From assembly GCA_002389675.1 (NCBI GenBank), contig DGQF01000055.1:134257-198256 (forward strand): a stretch of 64,000 bases of DNA. The letters are read 5' to 3'. This DNA comes from Gammaproteobacteria bacterium UBA4421 (lineage in GTDB: Bacteria > Pseudomonadota > Gammaproteobacteria > Pseudomonadales > Azotimanducaceae). Of this stretch, positions 52,667 to 62,057 are shown piece by piece (position 1 is the stretch's first letter; every line of letters begins with the position of its first letter). The notes under the pieces were generated by a model, which saw nothing but the letters and a program-made list of their open reading frames with translations, made no database searches and was not told the DNA's origin. The position numbers and the translations under genes were made by a program.

Positions 52667-53809
52667 ATGGACGTAGCAATAATTGGTATTGGCATACACC
52701 CATTTGGTCGCACTGAAGGGGTTACCGGGCTAGAACAGGGGGTTGTTGCGGCGCGCAAGGCACTGTCAGATGCCAGCGTAGACTGGCCGGACATTGAATT
52801 TGCCTACGGCGGCACTTCAGCTGCCGAAAAGCCGGATACGATGGTGTCGAAGATGGGCCTGACAGGCCTGCAATTTATCAATGTTTCAAACGGCTGCGCT
52901 ACTGGCGGCAGCGCCTTGCAATCGGCTTACATGGCCATTAAGTCGGGGATGTTTGATATCGGTATGGCCGTGGGTTTTGACAAGCATCCGCGGGGTGCAT
53001 TTACCATTGATCCTGAAGCCAGTGGTCTGGGTAAATGGTATGGCGATGTTGGCATGGCGCTCACGCCGCAGTTTTTTGGCATGAAAATTCAGCGTTACAT
53101 GCATGAATACGGTATCACCGAAGATACCTTAACGCGGGTTGCGGTGAAGAACTTCAAATACGGGGCGATGAACGAAAACGCGTGGCGACGCGAGGCCTTT
53201 TCCTACGACGATGTGGCGAACTCGCCAATGGTTTGTGCGCCTTTGCGAAAATATATGTTCTGTTCTCCCGCCGAAGGGGGATGCGCCATGATTTTATGTC
53301 GCGCAGATAAAGCGAAGCAGTATACGTCTAACCCGATTTTCTTGAATTCTGCGGTTGTGAAAACCCGAAATTTTGGATCTTTTGAAGTGTTCTCCCAAAA
53401 TCAAGCATTAGAGCGGGCTGAATCACCCACCGTGAAGGCTTCAACAGCGGCGTTTGAAATGGCAGGGGTAGGTCCTGAAGACATTCAGGTTGCGCAGTTG
53501 CAGGATACCGAATCTGGCGCTGAGATCATGCACATGTCGGAAAACGGTTTTTGTGCTGATGGGGACCAAGAAAAGTGGTTGGCAGAAGGCTGGACGGAAA
53601 TTAATGGCCGACTGCCCGTAAATACCGATGGTGGCTGTTTGGCAAACGGTGAGCCGGTGGGAGCGTCGGGTTTGCGACAGGTCTACGAAGTGGCATTGCA
53701 ATTGCGCGGCGAGGCCGGTGCTCGACAGGTCCCTAATAACCCGAAAGTAGGCTACACCCACGTGTACGGTGCGCCAGGGCTTTCTGGTGTGACGATCATG
53801 TCGCGCTAA
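52667..53809 (+). CDS. SCPx/Ltp2-type thiolase-fold enzyme
   Basis: The 380-residue thiolase-fold protein has a Cys in VSNGCATGGSALQ (the usual nucleophile site), RGAFTIDPEASG, AAFEMAGVGPEDI, LQDTESG in the position of the H-region, NTDGGCLANGEPVGASG, and THVYGAPGLSG where thiolases have a G-H or H-x-G motif. The Tyr in VYGAP and the DUF35 partner point to an Ltp2-like aldolase rather than a true thiolase; this is inference. GGAG precedes ATG 52667. It is cotranscribed with the DUF35 gene. Confidence 0.88.
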   Translation: MDVAIIGIGIHPFGRTEGVTGLEQGVVAARKALSDASVDWPDIEFAYGGTSAAEKPDTMVSKMGLTGLQFINVSNGCATGGSALQSAYMAIKSGMFDIGMAVGFDKHPRGAFTIDPEASGLGKWYGDVGMALTPQFFGMKIQRYMHEYGITEDTLTRVAVKNFKYGAMNENAWRREAFSYDDVANSPMVCAPLRKYMFCSPAEGGCAMILCRADKAKQYTSNPIFLNSAVVKTRNFGSFEVFSQNQALERAESPTVKASTAAFEMAGVGPEDIQVAQLQDTESGAEIMHMSENGFCADGDQEKWLAEGWTEINGRLPVNTDGGCLANGEPVGASGLRQVYEVALQLRGEAGARQVPNNPKVGYTHVYGAPGLSGVTIMSR

Positions 53810-53856
53810 CCCGTTGGATCGAGTCAGGTAGACCTTGGGTGGATTCTGCAGCCGCG

Positions 53857-54903
53857 TCAGATGGCGCGGCTGAATGCTTCAAAGGCGCTGGGGATGCGCT
53901 GAATATCTTGGATTAGTTCTGGAGGCGGACTGTTTGTAGCATCGGCCGGCATGCCGATGCTCAGTGAGTCGATTAATCCTCCAAAGCGCATCTCAATGGC
54001 TTGGGTTAGGCAGTCGTGGCGCCCAACGGCGGCGAACAGGTGCACAACGTCATCATCCACCGCGGCGGTCATTTCTGACCACTGGCCGTGCTTCGCCATG
54101 TGGTTGAGTTTCTCGCCTAAGTTTTCAAGGCCATGTGCGGCAAAAACTGGCCAGTAGGCCCGAGTTGAACCATAAAAACCAATGCGTTGACGTACCCATT
54201 CAAAAGCTTTGGCTACGGCCTCATTGGTAGCTCCGGTGGCAACAAAGCCGCCTCCGGAGACCTCAAAATACCGTCTTTGGCCCACGCCACGGTTGATACC
54301 TTTGGTGAGTATGGGCATGGCTACCTGCTCCAGATAACGCCGAGTCGAAAAGGGGTGAAGGCGTACGCCGTCGCATTCGCGGGCGGCGACGCCTAGCATT
54401 GCGGGTCCAACAGCGGCTAGCGTAATGGGGGGACTGGGTCCGTGCAGTGGCTCGGGCACGTAATTTGGGGTCATCAGGGTCACCTGATAATGCTCGCCTT
54501 CATAATGTAGGCGCTCGCCAGTTTGCCAACTGTGCCAAATGGCTTTGATTGCTCGAACCATGTCTCGCATGCGCGGTGCGGGTGCGCTCCAAGGCACGGA
54601 GAATCGTCGTTCGTTATGCCCTTTAACTTGACTGCCTAAACCCAAAACAAATCGGCCGCCGCTGGCGCGTTGCAAATCCCAGCCAATATTGGCAAAGACC
54701 ATTGGGCTGCGTGCGAATGATATGGCGATTGAGGTTGCCAGTTCTAGCGTTTGACTATTTACTGCAGCAACCGCAAGCGGGAGGAACGGGTCCTGTCGGT
54801 TTTCCTGAGTAGTGATGCCGCTATAGCCGGTGGCTTCGATCTGTTGAGCCGCGCCGGCGACACTGTTGAGGTCTTGAAGCGGAATGCCGGTAGTTAGTTT
54901 CAT
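53857..54903 (-). CDS. Luciferase-like monooxygenase (LLM) family F420-type oxidoreductase
   Basis: The 348-residue TIM-barrel protein starts MKLTTGIPLQDLNSVAGAA and has IEATGYSGITTQENRQDPFL, IAISFARSPMVFANIGWDLQ, RFVLGLGSQVKGHNERRF and ITLAAVGPAMLGVAARECDG, the LLM class used by F420- or FMN-dependent oxidoreductases. Relatives are annotated as F420-dependent. It starts at ATG 54901-54903 behind a strong GAGGAGAG; the frame is open further upstream to 55017. It diverges from an alpha/beta hydrolase. Confidence 0.8.
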   Translation of the reverse strand: MKLTTGIPLQDLNSVAGAAQQIEATGYSGITTQENRQDPFLPLAVAAVNSQTLELATSIAISFARSPMVFANIGWDLQRASGGRFVLGLGSQVKGHNERRFSVPWSAPAPRMRDMVRAIKAIWHSWQTGERLHYEGEHYQVTLMTPNYVPEPLHGPSPPITLAAVGPAMLGVAARECDGVRLHPFSTRRYLEQVAMPILTKGINRGVGQRRYFEVSGGGFVATGATNEAVAKAFEWVRQRIGFYGSTRAYWPVFAAHGLENLGEKLNHMAKHGQWSEMTAAVDDDVVHLFAAVGRHDCLTQAIEMRFGGLIDSLSIGMPADATNSPPPELIQDIQRIPSAFEAFSRAI

Positions 54904-55021
54904 GGTCGCTCTCCTCTCATTGACGCTACGATTGTAGCGCCGAAAACGTGGATGTGTGAACGGCCCTTGTGGAGGGCCATGAGGACTAAGATTAGGTCTA
55001 TCCAGATAAGAGGACATAGTG

Positions 55022-55945
55022 ATGAATAATCTAACCTTGACCGCCAGCGATGGGGCCCGCCTTGCGTGTTATGTCTGGCCGGTCGACGATCCCAACGGGG
55101 TGATACACATTGCTCACGGCATGGGAGAGCATGCCCGTCGTTATGATCGCGTTGCGCGAGCGCTCAATACAGCCGGTTATGAGGTAATTGCCTGTGATCA
55201 GCGGGGTCATGGGGCGACTGCCCAAGCGCTGCTGGGTGATCTCGGTGGTGATGGCTGGAACCGCCTTGTGGCTGATGCTTATGAAGTCAACCGGCATATT
55301 GCCTTGCTTCATCCTAAGGTTCCGATTGTGCTTTTAGGTCATAGTATGGGGGCGATGATGGCGCAGCTGTATATAACCCGTTACGGACAGAGTATTGATG
55401 CGCTGGTGCTGTCTGGTTCCCCAGGTTTCAAAACGCCGCTTAGCCATTTTCTGTCGCGGCAGATCGCACAGTTTGAAGTTTGGCGGGTTGGCTGGAACCA
55501 ACATAGTGCTTTGCTGCAACGTTTGTTGTTTGCTGATTCAAATAAAGCGTTTTCGGCGCCGCATGCAAATGGCTTTGAGTGGTTATCAAGGGATGCGGGC
55601 GCCGTGCAGAAATATATAGATGACCCCGACTGCGGGTTTGTCCTGACGGCGGGATCTCTGCTGGATCTGGTGGTCGGTTTGGAAAAAAATCAGTGCACGC
55701 AGGTGTTGCTGAAAATCCCGAAAGCGTTGCCTATTTATGTGTTTTCCGGCACTGAAGATCCTGTTCATGGTGGCAGAAAAGATCTGAATCGTATGTTGTC
55801 GGCATTTGAGCAGCAGGGTTTGATGTCTGTAGATGTGAACTGGTACGCGGCAGGGCGTCATGAGATGTTCAACGAATTAAATGCTGAAGAAGTGATCGCC
55901 GATTTAGTGGGTTGGTTGAATCGGTTACACTCAACACATGATTAA
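55022..55945 (+). CDS. Alpha/beta hydrolase (monoacylglycerol lipase-like)
   Basis: The 307-residue hydrolase has IHIAHGMGEHARRYD (oxyanion loop), CDQRGHG, nucleophile Ser in LLGHSMGAMMAQ, an acid in FSGTEDPV and catalytic His in GRHEMFNE. The H-G-x-x-E-H-x-x-R-Y pattern is typical of monoacylglycerol lipase and serine aminopeptidase S33 members. ATG 55022 follows AGAGGA; a GTG at 55019 is in frame. It overlaps the next gene by 8 nt. Confidence 0.87.
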   Translation: MNNLTLTASDGARLACYVWPVDDPNGVIHIAHGMGEHARRYDRVARALNTAGYEVIACDQRGHGATAQALLGDLGGDGWNRLVADAYEVNRHIALLHPKVPIVLLGHSMGAMMAQLYITRYGQSIDALVLSGSPGFKTPLSHFLSRQIAQFEVWRVGWNQHSALLQRLLFADSNKAFSAPHANGFEWLSRDAGAVQKYIDDPDCGFVLTAGSLLDLVVGLEKNQCTQVLLKIPKALPIYVFSGTEDPVHGGRKDLNRMLSAFEQQGLMSVDVNWYAAGRHEMFNELNAEEVIADLVGWLNRLHSTHD

Positions 55946-56576
55946 TCTACTTCTCAATGGCCGTTACGACGTCTTCATTCTGCTGATTATTGCTCTGACG
56001 TTGTCGTTGTCTTTTCACGAATTTGGGCACGCGATTGTCGCAAAATGGCAGGGGGACGACACTGCAGAACGTGCGGGTCGATTGACGGTAAATCCCCTGG
56101 CACATATCGATCCACTGGGTTTGCTTATGGTTGTTATGGTGGGTTTCGGTTATGCCAAACCAGTGCCTACCGATCCGCGTAATTTTCGTTCTGCGCGTTC
56201 GGATCTGTATGTTGCCGGTGCCGGGCCCCTCATGAATTTATTGCTGGCCGTGTTGACGTGGAATGTGTATTTACTTTTGCGTGCCAACGGTTGGGAAAAC
56301 GCTGGTGCACTGACCTTTTTTACGCTTCTGGCGCAAATTAACTTGCTGCTAATGCTGTTCAACTTGATTCCACTTGGGCCGCTGGATGGGCACTATATGC
56401 TGCCGCATTTTTTGCCACAGCAAATGGCTTACCGATATCGGGTATTGAATGCCCGCTATGGTACCGCTGTATTTTTGGGGGTGATTGTCGTTAGTTTGAT
56501 GGGCCTGCCGATATTCAGCGCACTGGCCCGGTTGTCCGTGACGTTGTTGGGTTGGATTACCCTGGTGCCGGTTTAG
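55938..56576 (+). CDS. M50 family (site-2 protease-like) membrane metalloprotease
   Basis: The 212-residue membrane protein has the Zn motif SFHEFGHAIV (H-E-x-x-H) in its first helical region, NPLAHIDPLG, and a later N-L-I-P-L-G-P-L-D-G motif with the third ligand Asp, the layout of small site-2 proteases. These cut membrane-spanning substrates, but many small homologues have unknown targets. It overlaps the hydrolase gene upstream by 8 nt. Confidence 0.88.
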   Translation: MINLLLNGRYDVFILLIIALTLSLSFHEFGHAIVAKWQGDDTAERAGRLTVNPLAHIDPLGLLMVVMVGFGYAKPVPTDPRNFRSARSDLYVAGAGPLMNLLLAVLTWNVYLLLRANGWENAGALTFFTLLAQINLLLMLFNLIPLGPLDGHYMLPHFLPQQMAYRYRVLNARYGTAVFLGVIVVSLMGLPIFSALARLSVTLLGWITLVPV

Positions 56577-56596
56577 TCACCTTGGTGGGTTTATAG

Positions 56597-57799
56597 ATGT
56601 CAGCGCGCACCCTCTATCTTGTAGCTACCTCGGTATGGTTTCTTGCATTTGGTATGCAGTCGGTGACGTTTGCTTGGCTGGTGACCATCGTTTTGCGAGA
56701 ACCCGCGGAATTGGTTGGCTGGGCGCAGACGGCGTTGTTGTTGCCCGGTATGTTACTGATTTTGTTGGCGGGCGCACTGGCCGATCGCATTGGTCCCGAC
56801 CGGCAAGCGCTCTGGGCACAATTGTTTGCAACCTTGACACCTTGGATCTTAATTGTTGCGCTTGAATTCGGCCTTCTGACCTATCCTATTATGATTCTCT
56901 ATGCGGTGCTGATGGGTTGTGCTCAGGCATTTGTGACCCCGGCACGAGACGGTTTGCTGAATCACGTTGCAGGGTCTCACGTGCAGAGAACGGTTTTGTT
57001 GACCAGTTTTTTTCAGTTTGGCTGTCAAATTATTGGCTATATCATTTCAGCTTTTGCAGATGAGATTGGCGCGCAAACCGTGATGATTGTGCAAAGTTTG
57101 TTTTTGTTGGCGGGTGTTTTGGCGTTTCGCCAAATTTCAAAAATGGGTGTTGTTGCCAAGATCCCGCGGCCGAGTCGATCTGTGCTTCAAGGGGTGCTTG
57201 AGGGGGCGAAAACTATTGCTGGGTCGCCGGTAATGCGCATAGTGGTTGTGCAAAATGTGGCCATGGCATGCTTTTTTATGGGTAGTTTTATCGTCGGTTT
57301 TCCGTTGGTAGTCCGAGAAGTATTTGATGGTTCCTCGGGTGATCTTGGGTTACTCAATGCGTTTAATTCGGCAGGTTTGGTGCTCACCATTGTGATTATG
57401 TTGCGAGTGGGTTACGTGCGGCGTGCGGGCCGTGCTCTGATTCTTTTTCAAGCTCTGGGTTCGATAGTTCTGGTATTGGTCGGCATGGTAAATAGCTTTC
57501 CAACTTTTGTTTTGCTGGTGTTTTGTTGGGGCCTTTGTGGTGGTGTGGCGATGCCGATGTCACGCACGTTAATGCAAGAATTAGCCCCTCAGGCGCAACG
57601 CTCTCGAGTCATGAGCTTCTATGCCTTTTCTTTTATGGGCGCCGGGCCTTTGGGTACGTTGTTTTGCGGCTACCTGTCAGAGTTGTTTGGACCTCAGGTT
57701 GCGATTCAAATTGCTGGCGTGTTGATGTTCTCGGTGACCGCGGTGATTGCGCTGACCTCGCAACTGTGGCGAACGGACGCTACGTCCGCGGCTAATTAG
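56597..57799 (+). CDS. MFS transporter (EntS-like), paralogue of the gene at 1778
   Basis: The 400-residue MFS protein has 12 hydrophobic segments, GALADRIGPDRQALWA after helix 2 and NHVAGSHVQRTV, shared with the 1778 protein. It starts at ATG 56597. Relatives export siderophores or other small molecules; no biosynthetic genes are nearby, so the cargo is unknown. The HyuA gene starts 13 nt later, so transport and hydantoin or oxoproline breakdown may be linked. Confidence 0.88.
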   Translation: MSARTLYLVATSVWFLAFGMQSVTFAWLVTIVLREPAELVGWAQTALLLPGMLLILLAGALADRIGPDRQALWAQLFATLTPWILIVALEFGLLTYPIMILYAVLMGCAQAFVTPARDGLLNHVAGSHVQRTVLLTSFFQFGCQIIGYIISAFADEIGAQTVMIVQSLFLLAGVLAFRQISKMGVVAKIPRPSRSVLQGVLEGAKTIAGSPVMRIVVVQNVAMACFFMGSFIVGFPLVVREVFDGSSGDLGLLNAFNSAGLVLTIVIMLRVGYVRRAGRALILFQALGSIVLVLVGMVNSFPTFVLLVFCWGLCGGVAMPMSRTLMQELAPQAQRSRVMSFYAFSFMGAGPLGTLFCGYLSELFGPQVAIQIAGVLMFSVTAVIALTSQLWRTDATSAAN

Positions 57800-57812
57800 A
57801 CGGAGTTGACCT

Positions 57813-59891
57813 ATGAGCATACGTTTGAGCGTGGACATCGGGGGCACGTTTACAGATGTGGTGCTGTCGCAGCTTGGGCATTTGACCACCACCAAGGTGT
57901 TGACCACGCACGCTGATCCAGCATTGGGTGTGATGACTGGCATCGGCGCGGTGCTTGAACGCAGCGCAGTGAGTCCCTCACAGATTGATTTGGTATTGCA
58001 CGGCACAACGTTGGCGACCAATGCGTTGATAGAGCGTCGCGGAGCACCTACGGCGCTGCTAACCACAGCTGGGCACCGCGACGTCATAGAGATGGCCTCT
58101 GAGAATCGTTTTGAGCAATATGATGTAAATATCGACCGACCGGCACCGTTGGTACCGCGCCGTTGGCGTGTGGGCGTGCCTGAACGAATGACTTTCGACG
58201 GGCAAATATTAGTCCCATTAGATCAAAGTGTTTTGACTTCAGCGCTAGATAAACTTTTAAGTGAAGGCGTAAAGGCCGTCGCAATTGGCTATTTTCACAG
58301 TTATGCCAATGCCGAACATGAACAACAAACGGCAGCCTTGATTGCTCAAAAATATCCGCAATTATCAGTGTCTCGATCGTCGATGGTTTGTCCGGAAATT
58401 AGAGAATACGAACGTTTGTCAACCACGGTTGCCAATGCGTATGTCAAACCGTTGATGTCAAAATACTTATCTAGTCTTGCAGAGCAACTGCGCTCTCGCG
58501 GAATAAAGGCACAGGTGTTGATGATGACATCCGGTGGTGGTTTGACCACATTGGCGGCGGCAGCTGAATATCCGATACGGCTGGTTGAATCGGGGCCTGC
58601 AGGAGGGGCCGCACTTGCAGCGGATATTGCGCGAGCTGCGAAGCTTGATCAGGTCTTGTCATTTGACATGGGTGGTACAACCGCCAAGATTTGCCTGATT
58701 GATCAGGGGCAGCCTCAGCATTCGCGGTCTTTTGAGGTGGATCGCAGTTATCGCTTTAAAAAAGGCAGTGGTCTGCCCGTGCGTATTCCGGTTGTTGAGA
58801 TGGTTGAAATTGGTGCTGGCGGCGGATCCATTGTCACGGTAGATCCACTGCAGAGAATCCAGGTTGGACCTGCCAGCGCGGGCTCCGAGCCAGGTCCGGC
58901 CTGCTACGGGCGCGGCGGTGAAGCGGTGACCGTGACTGATGCAGATGTTGTTCTAGGTCATTTGATCCCGGACGGCTTTGCTGGGGGCTCAATACAACTC
59001 TCCGCAGCTCGCGCTGAGGTGGCTATGGGCAGTTCGGTGGGCCAAGCGTTGGGGTTGGACAATCAGCAGGCGGCTTATGCGGCCGCGCAAATTGTCGAAG
59101 AAAATATGGCCTCTGCCGCGCGCGCGCATGCCAGCGAGTGGGGCAAAGCGCTTCACGAGCGGTGTTTGATTGCATTTGGCGGCGCAGCACCCCTGCATGC
59201 GGTCGCTTTGGCAAGTAAATTAAAAATAAACACGGTGCGTGTACCACCGGGTGCCGGCGTGGGCAGTGCGCTCGGGTTTTTGCGGGCACCCATTCGTTTT
59301 GAGGTGGTGCGCAGTCGGTACATGCGCCTTGGCGGACTACAGGCAGCGGCGGTGGCCGCAATGTTTGCGGAAATGCGAGCGGAAGCGGCGCAAGTTTTGA
59401 TGGACGCGGGTGTTGATGTTGCCGCAAAGTCGCAGGTGCGGGAGCAGCGGCAAGCCTATATGCGTTATGCCGGTCAAGGCTACGAAATCGCGGTTGATCT
59501 TGACGCGCTGAGCACGACCGATGAGGCGGCTTTTCGCGGAGGTTTTGAAGTGGCTTACACCAAGCTTTATGGACGTACGATACCGGATATGGATATTGAG
59601 GTGCTCAGCTGGACGTTGGCTCTGACGGCGCCACAATTGGGTCAAATTGAATCTCTCGCGACAAATGACGACGATACAGATAAGCACGCCACTGGTGAAC
59701 GCGAGTTGTTTGACGGCCAAACTTGGGTCAAGGCGCAGGTGATGCCTCGAGCTCAGTTGGTTGCCACAGAGCAATATGCTGGGCCTATGTTGGTGATCGA
59801 AGCGCAAACGACAACGGTTATTCCAGCCGGTGCGTGCCTAGAGATTGAACAAGATGGCACCCTGTTGATTACCTTGGGCGGGCGACCATGA
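57813..59891 (+). CDS. Hydantoinase/oxoprolinase subunit A
   Basis: The 692-residue ATP-binding subunit has the actin-like ATPase pattern: SVDIGGTFTDVVLSQLG at the start, LVLHGTTLATNALIERRG, VESGPAGGA, SFDMGGTTAKICLI and GAGGGSIVTVDPLQRIQVGP. It matches N-methylhydantoinase A/5-oxoprolinase A (HyuA) and acetone-carboxylase-like subunits. With HyuB it hydrolyses cyclic amides using ATP. The start ATG 57813 is preceded by GGAG. The substrate is not determined. Confidence 0.9.
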   Translation: MSIRLSVDIGGTFTDVVLSQLGHLTTTKVLTTHADPALGVMTGIGAVLERSAVSPSQIDLVLHGTTLATNALIERRGAPTALLTTAGHRDVIEMASENRFEQYDVNIDRPAPLVPRRWRVGVPERMTFDGQILVPLDQSVLTSALDKLLSEGVKAVAIGYFHSYANAEHEQQTAALIAQKYPQLSVSRSSMVCPEIREYERLSTTVANAYVKPLMSKYLSSLAEQLRSRGIKAQVLMMTSGGGLTTLAAAAEYPIRLVESGPAGGAALAADIARAAKLDQVLSFDMGGTTAKICLIDQGQPQHSRSFEVDRSYRFKKGSGLPVRIPVVEMVEIGAGGGSIVTVDPLQRIQVGPASAGSEPGPACYGRGGEAVTVTDADVVLGHLIPDGFAGGSIQLSAARAEVAMGSSVGQALGLDNQQAAYAAAQIVEENMASAARAHASEWGKALHERCLIAFGGAAPLHAVALASKLKINTVRVPPGAGVGSALGFLRAPIRFEVVRSRYMRLGGLQAAAVAAMFAEMRAEAAQVLMDAGVDVAAKSQVREQRQAYMRYAGQGYEIAVDLDALSTTDEAAFRGGFEVAYTKLYGRTIPDMDIEVLSWTLALTAPQLGQIESLATNDDDTDKHATGERELFDGQTWVKAQVMPRAQLVATEQYAGPMLVIEAQTTTVIPAGACLEIEQDGTLLITLGGRP

Positions 59892-61531
59892 ACGAGTTAA
59901 AGATTCAATTGGCGTGGAACCGGCTGCTTGCCATTGTTGAAGAACAAGCGCAAGTATTGATGCGGACGGCCTTTAGCACAGTGGTGCGCGAGGCAGGGGA
60001 CCTATCTGCGGGTGTTTTTAATGTATCTGGCGATATGCTGGCTCAAGCGGTGACGGGTACCCCTGGCCACGTGAATTCGATGGCCGACTCTGTAGCGAAG
60101 TTTTTGCGCAAATTCCCACTCTCCACGCTTATGCCCGGTGATGTGTTGCTAACTAATGATCCCTGGGACGGAACCGGGCATTTGAACGATTTTACCGTGG
60201 TGACACCTGTTTTTAGAGATTCACGGTGTATTGCTCTGTTTGCCGCCACAAGTCATGTTGCAGATGTGGGCGGGCGAGGATTTGGACCGGACGCTAACGA
60301 TGTGTTTGAAGAAGGCTTGTGTATCCCGATGTCTTATCTTTTCAAAGCTGGAGTTCGCAATGAGGTTCTGCTTGATATATTGAAGGCGAATGTGCGCGAC
60401 CCAATGGTCGCGGAGGGGGATCTGTATTCGTTGACCGCCTGCAACGATTCAGGTGCGACCGCGTTGAGGGATATGCTTGACGACCTTAAGTTGCATGACT
60501 TGGACGCTTTGGGCGCGGTGATATTGCAGCGCTCGCGCAGTGCGATGCTGGCAAAGGTGGCCGAATTGCAAGCGGGTGAATATGCCTATGAGATGACCAT
60601 AGATGGTTACGATACGCCGGTTGTGTTGAGCGCCACCGTGACTGTCTCCGCTGAGGGTATTGGTGTTGATTTCACTGGTACGTCGCCGGTGTCGGCAAAA
60701 GGTATTAATGTACCGCTGCCTTATACTCAGGCTTACGCATCATTTGGTGTGCGCTGTCTGGTGGGCAACGATGTCCCTAACAATGCAGGATCTTTGAGTG
60801 TAATCCACGTGACGGCTCCGGCAGATTGCCTAGTGAATGCGCGTCCGCCGCGAGCGGTATCCGCACGTCATGCCATTGGACAGATGTTACCTGATGTGGT
60901 GTTGGGATGTTTGCATCGCGTTTTACCCCAGGCGGTGCCCGCCGAGGGGGCTTCGTGCATTTGGAATCCGGTTTTTATGAGTACACTGGGTGCCGAATCT
61001 GACCGGTTGGCGCACCTGCCATTTGTCATTAATCCGATATTTAATGGCGGTACGGGAGCACGACCGCAGAAAGACGGACTGTCGACCACTGCATTTCCTT
61101 CAGGTGTTCGCACGACCTCTTGTGAGGTTAACGAGGCAACATCACCGCTGATTTTTTGGCGGAAGGAGTATACGCCTGATTCAGGCGGAGCAGGTGCGTT
61201 GCGCGGTGGTTTGGGTCAAACCATTGAAATTAGCCATCGTTTTGGTGCGCCGTTTATTGTTTCCAAGATGTTCGATCGAATCCGCTACCCTGCGCGCGGA
61301 CGAGCCGGTGGCGCCGATGGTCGGCCGGGGCGAGTTTACGTGATGCAAGAGGGTGAACCGTTGCGTGATTTGCCAGGTAAAGGTCGCGATGTAATTCCAC
61401 AGGGTGCGCGACTGATTTTGCAGACGCCAGGAGGCGGTGGAGTTGGCGATCCATTGGCGCGTGATGCTGAAAAAGTGAGCGCGGATCTCGAAGCGGGGTT
61501 GGTGACCGAACGCGACGACGGTGATTTTTAG
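59888..61531 (+). CDS. Hydantoinase/oxoprolinase subunit B
   Basis: The 547-residue partner subunit has VLMRTAFSTVVREAGDLSAG, LLTNDPWDGTGHLNDFTVV, ATSHVADVGGRG, DVLFKANVRDP-type sequence and a Gly-rich C-terminus (TPGGGGVGDP), the HyuB pattern. It starts at ATG 59888, overlapping HyuA by 4 nt (ATGA), so the subunits are translationally coupled. Confidence 0.92.
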   Translation: MNELKIQLAWNRLLAIVEEQAQVLMRTAFSTVVREAGDLSAGVFNVSGDMLAQAVTGTPGHVNSMADSVAKFLRKFPLSTLMPGDVLLTNDPWDGTGHLNDFTVVTPVFRDSRCIALFAATSHVADVGGRGFGPDANDVFEEGLCIPMSYLFKAGVRNEVLLDILKANVRDPMVAEGDLYSLTACNDSGATALRDMLDDLKLHDLDALGAVILQRSRSAMLAKVAELQAGEYAYEMTIDGYDTPVVLSATVTVSAEGIGVDFTGTSPVSAKGINVPLPYTQAYASFGVRCLVGNDVPNNAGSLSVIHVTAPADCLVNARPPRAVSARHAIGQMLPDVVLGCLHRVLPQAVPAEGASCIWNPVFMSTLGAESDRLAHLPFVINPIFNGGTGARPQKDGLSTTAFPSGVRTTSCEVNEATSPLIFWRKEYTPDSGGAGALRGGLGQTIEISHRFGAPFIVSKMFDRIRYPARGRAGGADGRPGRVYVMQEGEPLRDLPGKGRDVIPQGARLILQTPGGGGVGDPLARDAEKVSADLEAGLVTERDDGDF

Positions 61532-61559
61532 AACTACAGCAGATTATCGCGGCAATTAA

Positions 61560-61587
61560 TTGACACGGCAGAACACTGCTATAGAAT
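61560..61587 (+). promoter_or_regulatory. Sigma-70 promoter for tRNA-Gly
   Basis: TTGACA (61560-61565) and TAGAAT (61582-61587) are separated by 16 nt, followed by a GC-rich stretch (CCCCGCGC), as is usual for stable-RNA promoters. The tRNA gene starts about 35 nt after the -10 element. Confidence 0.85.
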
Positions 61588-61621
61588 CCTTCCCCGCGCT
61601 CAGTCTTGAGCCGTTGGCCGC

Positions 61622-61697
<76 letters not shown>

Positions 61698-61843
61698 ATT
61701 TCAATAAGTTCTAAGACCTGGTGGTCGCATTGCGTGCGGCTTGTGTAGTCGCTCCCATACGTTATGAGGTGTTCGAGCAAAGCCGGATGAGCGGAGCCCT
61801 GCTCAGCATACTACTTCCTACAAGGGGGGGCAGTCGGCGATAG

Positions 61844-62014
61844 GCCGGCGGAACTGCAGAGCAGTTATGGCTCGCCGAGGACTGCGCGAGGGCCTATGAG
61901 GAGGCAGCGCAAGCGCTGTCGTCGGAGGGGTATCTGCTGGACGAGCAGATCGAACCTATGGTGGAAGCCGCAAAGCCTCAGTTTATCGAGCAATCGCAAT
62001 GGCCGCGCACATAA
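61844..62014 (+). pseudogene. Possible phage terminase small-subunit fragment
   Basis: A frame with no start codon, running from a TAG to TAA 62012, encodes 56 residues including LWLAEDCARAYEEAAQALSS then EGYLL. The pattern of a long helix ending E-G is reminiscent of P27-type phage terminase small subunits, but the match is weak. It lies right behind tRNA-Gly, a common phage integration site. No other phage genes and no repeated tRNA end are visible. Confidence 0.25.
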
Positions 62015-62057
62015 CCCCGCGCAGCCTCCTCTTCGGCACGAAAATAAAACATCAACG

